Of a stretch of 64,000 bases of DNA, positions 59,244-64,000 are shown in pieces; position 1 is the first letter of the stretch; every line of letters begins with the position of its first letter. This DNA is from Candidatus Latescibacterota bacterium (GTDB lineage: Bacteria > Latescibacterota > UBA2968). The stretch is from positions 19,865 to 83,864 of the forward strand of contig JAJDYX010000051.1 of the NCBI GenBank assembly GCA_022824945.1, written 5' to 3'. The translations under genes and the position numbers were made by a program. The notes under the pieces were generated by a model, which was given only the letters and a program-made list of their open reading frames with translations, searched no databases and was not told the origin of the DNA.

Positions 59244-61021
59244 TACAATATTTCCAATTCCCGAGCCAGGTGCTGGCGTCGAAACATATCCGCATAAATT
59301 CCATCGTACTCAACCAATTCGTCGTGTGACCCTTGCTCCACAATGCGCCCCTCATCCAGCACAATAATATGGTCGGCATCTTTCACAGTCGAAATGCGAT
59401 GGGCAATCAAAATCGTCGTGCGCGAAGCCATAATCTCGCGCAAATGTTTGAGAATATCTTCTTCAGTCCGCGTATCCACACTCGCCAATGCATCGTCCAT
59501 AATCAAAATTCGCGGCTCTCGAATCACCGCGCGCGCAATAGCGGTGCGCTGTTTTTGTCCCCCCGAAAGCGTGACCCCCCGCTCTCCCACAATCGTCTCC
59601 AACTGCTCGGGAAAAAGGTGTAAATCGGGAGCCAATTGCGAAATCTCGGTCGCGCGTACAACATCGCCCTCTACCCGCGTACCCAAAGCCACATTTTCCC
59701 GAATCGTATCCGAAAACAAAAAAGCATCCTGCGGCACATACCCGGTCGCATCTCGAATAGTCTGAAGCGGTATCTCTTCCACCGGCTTGCCATCGATCAA
59801 AACCCGCCCTTCATCCGCCTGGATCAACCGGGGGATCAACCGCGCCAGCGTGGATTTTCCCGACCCCACGCGCCCCACCACGGCAAGCGTACTTCCCGCC
59901 TCAATCCGAAGATTGATATCTTTGAGCACCCGTTGCCCATTGTACGAAAAACTCGTATTGCGAAACTCAATCTCTCCCCTGATACCATCTGTAGCACCAC
60001 CCGCCACATCGGGTTGCGGCGATACTTTCAAAACCTCTTCAATACGCCTCAGCGAAGCCACGGCGCGTTGATACTCATCGACAATTCTCCCCAACATCGA
60101 CATCGGGCGACTCATACGCAGCAAATACGCATTAAACGCCACAAATGCCCCCAGACTCAAACTCCCCTCAATCACCCGCAGACCACCCAGCCACAAAATC
60201 ACAATCATAGAAACACCGCTCAACAAAAACGTGAACGGATAATACAGACTGCGGATCTTAATCAAATGGCGGTTGCGCGTGACGTACTCCTCATTGAGAA
60301 TCCCAAAATCCACAATCTCAAGCGGGCGCATGGCAAAGGCTTTCACCATTCGCATACCCGTCAAATTTTCCTGAATTTTTGAACTGACAGCGGCAAATTG
60401 TTCCTGAACCAGTCGGTAGCCCACGCGCACCTTTTGCCCGACCCACCGCGCACAAAAAGCCATCACGGGCATAGGAGCCAGTGCCAAAAGAGCCAACTGC
60501 CAGTCAATGATACACATCAAAATGAGACTGAGCACAAAACTCAAAACCGCCTGTAGCGACAGGCGATACGCAAAATAAAAAAAACGCTGAATTGCTTCCA
60601 CATCATTGGTCGCCCGCGCCATTAAATCGCCCACGCGCTGCGCCTGGAAAAAACTCAGCGGCAGCCGCACAATATGTCGCACATAAATCGTGCGAATATC
60701 GCGCTCTATAAAACGAGAAGCACTGGCAATAAACCAGCGCATCCCAAATGACATGCCCCATTGCGCGATACCGAGCGCGGCCATGAGTGCCCCGTACATC
60801 TGCAAATCGCCCATTGGGCTACCCGTGATTGTATCGACCACATCGCCTGTAAGATCCCCGACATCCAGCCCGGCTTTGGCCGTATCAATCGCCCATTTCA
60901 TCAACAACGGAACAAGCGCCTGAACCGCCTGCGTACCCAGCAACAGCACCAATCCCCAGAAAATTTTCCATCGATGGGGATATACATACTCTGCAAAGGG
61001 TTTAAAAAAATTGAGACTCAT
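59243..61021 (-). CDS. ABC exporter half-transporter
   Basis: A 592-aa half-transporter. Six transmembrane helices (about 15-320) are followed by an ABC domain with GRVGSGKST, signature LSGGQKQRTAIARAV, LIMDDALASVD (Asp in place of the catalytic Glu after Walker B) and the H-switch AHRISTV. The DD replacement means this site probably does not hydrolyse ATP efficiently, as in the first subunit of heterodimeric exporters. It is the first gene of the pair, overlapping the second by one base, and starts 9 bp after the helicase gene. Confidence 0.92.
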   Translation of the reverse strand: MSLNFFKPFAEYVYPHRWKIFWGLVLLLGTQAVQALVPLLMKWAIDTAKAGLDVGDLTGDVVDTITGSPMGDLQMYGALMAALGIAQWGMSFGMRWFIASASRFIERDIRTIYVRHIVRLPLSFFQAQRVGDLMARATNDVEAIQRFFYFAYRLSLQAVLSFVLSLILMCIIDWQLALLALAPMPVMAFCARWVGQKVRVGYRLVQEQFAAVSSKIQENLTGMRMVKAFAMRPLEIVDFGILNEEYVTRNRHLIKIRSLYYPFTFLLSGVSMIVILWLGGLRVIEGSLSLGAFVAFNAYLLRMSRPMSMLGRIVDEYQRAVASLRRIEEVLKVSPQPDVAGGATDGIRGEIEFRNTSFSYNGQRVLKDINLRIEAGSTLAVVGRVGSGKSTLARLIPRLIQADEGRVLIDGKPVEEIPLQTIRDATGYVPQDAFLFSDTIRENVALGTRVEGDVVRATEISQLAPDLHLFPEQLETIVGERGVTLSGGQKQRTAIARAVIREPRILIMDDALASVDTRTEEDILKHLREIMASRTTILIAHRISTVKDADHIIVLDEGRIVEQGSHDELVEYDGIYADMFRRQHLARELEIL

Positions 61022-61029
61022 AAAAACCT

Positions 61030-64000
61030 CTACACCATCCCTCTCACCTGCTCCAATTTATCGTACAATCGCTTTGGCGACACCTTTTGCGCCGTGCCGA
61101 GTTCCTGTGCAAAAACCGACACCCGAAACTCCTCGACCATCCACCGCAGCGCCTGTACTGCATCGCGCTTCTCCCCCGTCAATTCCGAATCCATCAATTC
61201 ATCCACCGCATCTTGAAAGGGTTGAACCTGCTCGGCCTTTTGTCGATCCTTCATCGGATCGAGCATCGCGCGTTCGGCACGTATCGCAATCGCCTTCAAA
61301 AACCGACTCAAATGCAACACCTGATCATAAGGCGTTTGTCGCAAAAAATCCGCCGGCATCAAACGCGCGAGATCGGCCTCCATCTCGGGATATCCACCGC
61401 GCAACAAACGGATTTCCCGGTGCGTCTCAAACAGCGACTCCATCGCCTGAATCAACTGCGGCGCCAGATGCTGCAAATACAACCGCGCCTGTTGAACGCG
61501 CGAATCAAAGCGCTGGCGCGTTATGGGAAACGCCGCATCGCGCGTGAACAGATGCGCCATTAAATTTGCGTACGCGCCTGCGCGCAAAGCCTCGCGCGCC
61601 CCCTCAAATTGCGCCAAATCACCCAAAGACCGCTTCAACGCCCGCATCTCATCCCGCATTTCGCGCTCGCACAACCGCATCCAACCCGCCTGGGTCTCGC
61701 GTTCCGCCTCATCTGCGCGCTTAAACAAACACACATCCACGCGATCCCCCTCGAGCTTCAACCCCACATAGCCAAACACCGGCATCCCACCGGCTTGCAT
61801 CACCTCTACGCGCTCGGGCAATTCACCCAGCGTCTGCCCCGTCACATCTCGGCGCGACACTTGCTTCTGCGCCCGCATCCACGCATCGGACTGCACATCT
61901 TCTTCGCGCGCGTCTAACTGCTCGCGCAACACGCGCAAATCCCGCGCTGCCACAATCGCCTTCTCTTTCTCATCTCGAACTTCCACGCGCATCTGCAAAT
62001 GCTCGGGCAAATCGCGCACATTCCAATCGCTTTGAGAAATCTCAATACCATAATGGCTTAAAATATGGGCAGACAGCGAATCCAAAAGCGCGCCGTGCGT
62101 TGGCTGCAAAACCACGGCAATCTCTCGCGCTCTGTCCGGCACGGGAACAAACCGTTTGCGAATACTTTTTGGAAGCCCACGCAACAAATGCGTAATCTTC
62201 TCTTCCAACAACCCCGGCACCAGCCAGTCCAGCACCTCCGGCTGTACAAAATGCACCAGCTTGTAGGGCAACTCCAGTGTCACGCCATCCCGATCTTGCC
62301 CGGGCCGATACGCATAAGAAAGCGGCACCTGTTCACCATCTACCTCCAAAAAATTGGGAAACGCATCCCGATCAAATTCCACCTGTTCACCCGCCAGATG
62401 CTTTTCGGACATCAGCAAAAAATCCGCGCCCTTTCTCTTAATCAGGCGATTCAAATCGTGCGTGGAAGACACATTCTCCAATCGCTCGGCATAAAACCGA
62501 TACGCAGCCTCGTCCAGATCCAGAAACTGCATCAAACGCTGTTGCATCTGCCAGGTTTCCACGCGCGCGCGCAAATCCCGATTCTGCGTCACAAATTCAT
62601 AAGGCAACGCCACCTCATCATTCACCAGAGCCTCGCGGATAAAAATCTCCGTCGCAGCACTGGCATCTATACGTCCATACCCCACGCGCTTTTGCCCCAC
62701 CTGCAAACCGTGCAGCGTCAATGTCTCGGTCGCCAGCACCCGCCCCGACCGCACACTGTAAAACGGCTCCTTATAAGATGCCCGGCACAAATGCGCGCCC
62801 AACGCCACCAGCCACGACGGCTGTATGCGAGCCACCGTGCGCGCAAACAAACGCGACGTCTCCACCACCTCCGCAGCCACAACCCAACCGGGCGTACTCT
62901 TTTTATCTTCCTCTCTGCCCTCTCTCCGCTGAAACAAACCGGACCCGGGAAACAACATCACATCGCGCCCGCGCGCTGCGCGATACATATTGTCTTCCTT
63001 CTTTTGCGCCACATTGCCCAACAACCCGCTCACCACCGACCGATGAATCGCATCGTATCCCGCATCGTCCCGATTCATCCGAAAACTGCCCATCTCGCGC
63101 AAAGTGTGTCGAATCTGCATATAAATATCGCGCCATTCGCGCATGCGATTAAAAGACAAAAAATGCTGCACGCAAAACTTCCGCATCTGGCTCTGCGTTC
63201 TCAATTTCTCAAACGTATCGTGATACGCCTTCCAGATATTCAGCAATGCGATAAAATCCGATTCCCCATCTACAAATCGCCGGTGCTCCTGATCTGCCGC
63301 CTTCTCTTGCTCGAGCGGCCGCACGCGCGGATCCTGGATGCTGATTGCCGACGCAATAACCAGCACCTCGCGCAAAGCACGTTCTCGTTGTGCTTGCAAA
63401 ATCATCCGCGATACCGTCGGCGCAAGCGGCAAACGCGCCATATCGCGCCCCAGCGGTGTCAGACGCTTGTTATCATCAATCGCGTCCAACGCCCTCAACA
63501 CATTAAATCCCCCCTGAATCGCCTGAGAACGGGGGGGATCAATAAACGGAAACGTCTCGACATCGCCCAGCCGCAGCGCAATCATCCGCAAAATGACCTC
63601 AGCCAAATCCGACCGCTGAATCTCGGGCTGCGTGTACTCTGGTCGCGCGAGAAAACTCTTCTCATCGTACAGACGAATACACACCCCATTTTGCACGCGC
63701 CCACACCGCCCTGCCCGCTGCCTGGCACTGCTTTGAGAAATCTCCTCCACCGGTAGCCGATGCGTCTGATTGCGAGGATTGTGCCGGCTGATCCGCGCCA
63801 GACCCGTATCGACCACATACCGAATACCCGGAATCGTAATCGACGTCTCCGCAATATTCGTCGCCACCACAATGCGCCGATACCTCTGCTTGTAAAACAC
63901 CTTCTGCTGATCGCCCGCTGTCAACCGCCCAAACAGCGGCAGAATTTCTGTAAAGCGGAAGTGTCGCCCCTCCAAACGCCTGCGCGTCTCATGGATATCC
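61030..64000 (-). CDS. hrpA: DEAH-box RNA helicase HrpA, C-terminal part (5' end beyond the window)
   Basis: About 990 codons are present; the frame remains open at the right edge (reading DIHETRRRLEGRHF...). The helicase C-domain has TNIAETSITIPGIRYVVDTG and SQSSARQRAGRCGR (motif VI), and is followed by the HA2 and OB-fold regions (RDMARLPLAPTVSRMI) and the long DUF3418 C-terminus typical of HrpA (RLLETSRL..., ARAVETWQMQQRL type segments). Motifs I and II, the ATPase half, lie to the right of the window. HrpA resolves stalled or collided ribosomes in E. coli. It ends 9 bp before the ABC exporter genes. Confidence 0.9.
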   Translation of the reverse strand, partial: DIHETRRRLEGRHFRFTEILPLFGRLTAGDQQKVFYKQRYRRIVVATNIAETSITIPGIRYVVDTGLARISRHNPRNQTHRLPVEEISQSSARQRAGRCGRVQNGVCIRLYDEKSFLARPEYTQPEIQRSDLAEVILRMIALRLGDVETFPFIDPPRSQAIQGGFNVLRALDAIDDNKRLTPLGRDMARLPLAPTVSRMILQAQRERALREVLVIASAISIQDPRVRPLEQEKAADQEHRRFVDGESDFIALLNIWKAYHDTFEKLRTQSQMRKFCVQHFLSFNRMREWRDIYMQIRHTLREMGSFRMNRDDAGYDAIHRSVVSGLLGNVAQKKEDNMYRAARGRDVMLFPGSGLFQRREGREEDKKSTPGWVVAAEVVETSRLFARTVARIQPSWLVALGAHLCRASYKEPFYSVRSGRVLATETLTLHGLQVGQKRVGYGRIDASAATEIFIREALVNDEVALPYEFVTQNRDLRARVETWQMQQRLMQFLDLDEAAYRFYAERLENVSSTHDLNRLIKRKGADFLLMSEKHLAGEQVEFDRDAFPNFLEVDGEQVPLSYAYRPGQDRDGVTLELPYKLVHFVQPEVLDWLVPGLLEEKITHLLRGLPKSIRKRFVPVPDRAREIAVVLQPTHGALLDSLSAHILSHYGIEISQSDWNVRDLPEHLQMRVEVRDEKEKAIVAARDLRVLREQLDAREEDVQSDAWMRAQKQVSRRDVTGQTLGELPERVEVMQAGGMPVFGYVGLKLEGDRVDVCLFKRADEAERETQAGWMRLCEREMRDEMRALKRSLGDLAQFEGAREALRAGAYANLMAHLFTRDAAFPITRQRFDSRVQQARLYLQHLAPQLIQAMESLFETHREIRLLRGGYPEMEADLARLMPADFLRQTPYDQVLHLSRFLKAIAIRAERAMLDPMKDRQKAEQVQPFQDAVDELMDSELTGEKRDAVQALRWMVEEFRVSVFAQELGTAQKVSPKRLYDKLEQVRGMV

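Noticed and set aside
62065..63756. 563-codon plus-strand open frame opposite hrpA
   Set aside because: Antisense shadow of the helicase gene, with the same skewed composition and no recognisable domain.

Overview
The window looks like chromosome from a free-living Gram-negative bacterium, probably of the FCB group (Latescibacterota-like). Evidence: two outer-membrane beta-barrel genes, a short primary-type sigma factor without region 1.1, the long three-domain form of IspG, a PorX-type response regulator with a PglZ domain, and many Gfo/Idh oxidoreductases, sulfatase, TIM-barrel isomerase and NHL-propeller genes. The taxonomic call is inference; there is no rRNA gene to confirm it.

0-7.3 kb is an accessory defence and toxin-antitoxin block: higA with an 11-codon relic of higB, an uncharacterised 131-aa gene, a TIR-domain protein, an orphan UPF0175 antitoxin, a two-gene restriction-modification candidate (a GHKL/MORC ATPase fused to a PD-(D/E)XK nuclease-like domain, overlapping a cytosine-5 methyltransferase), a Fic protein behind 52-bp-spaced operator-like repeats, and a frameshifted NYN ribonuclease. 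7.5-15.4 kb is catabolic: a TPP enzyme, then a plus-strand run of methyltransferase, aldolase-like protein, GH43-like propeller, class V aminotransferase, mannonate dehydratase-like protein, RraA-like aldolase and GNAT protein. 15.4-19.6 kb is a minus-strand set of outer-membrane protein, tsaE, PorX-like regulator and histidine kinase.

19.9-27.4 kb is core: rpsU, cvpA, ispG, dnaG, a CAU-anticodon tRNA, an HU-family gene, and an ABC-F gene preceded by a strongly structured leader with an intrinsic terminator. 27.4-32.8 kb is the 2-oxoglutarate dehydrogenase operon (sucA-sucB-lpdA). A glycosyltransferase/oxidoreductase pair follows, and then a locus that may handle iron: porin, FMN-binding lipid-side or periplasmic protein, PepSY-type membrane protein with BNR repeats, and two divergent ferritins. 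The sigma factor gene follows at 39.4 kb.

40-46.6 kb carries a sulfatase/oxidoreductase pair, HNH protein, TIM-barrel isomerase, M29-like peptidase and amidohydrolase. 46.6-54.4 kb is AT-richer accessory DNA: gene fragments (HsdS, a DUF2806-like tail, an MFS tail), a NYN protein behind a structured leader, sbcD-sbcC, and a 59-aa open frame with a strong ribosome binding site divergent from a degenerate APH-family kinase. 54.4-64 kb returns to ordinary genes: an MFS transporter, HpcH/HpaI aldolase, NHL propeller, a heterodimeric ABC exporter, and hrpA running off the right edge.

Short dispersed palindromic repeats sit between genes (7.35, 14.08, 14.13 and 20.79 kb). No CRISPR array, rRNA or complete insertion sequence was seen.
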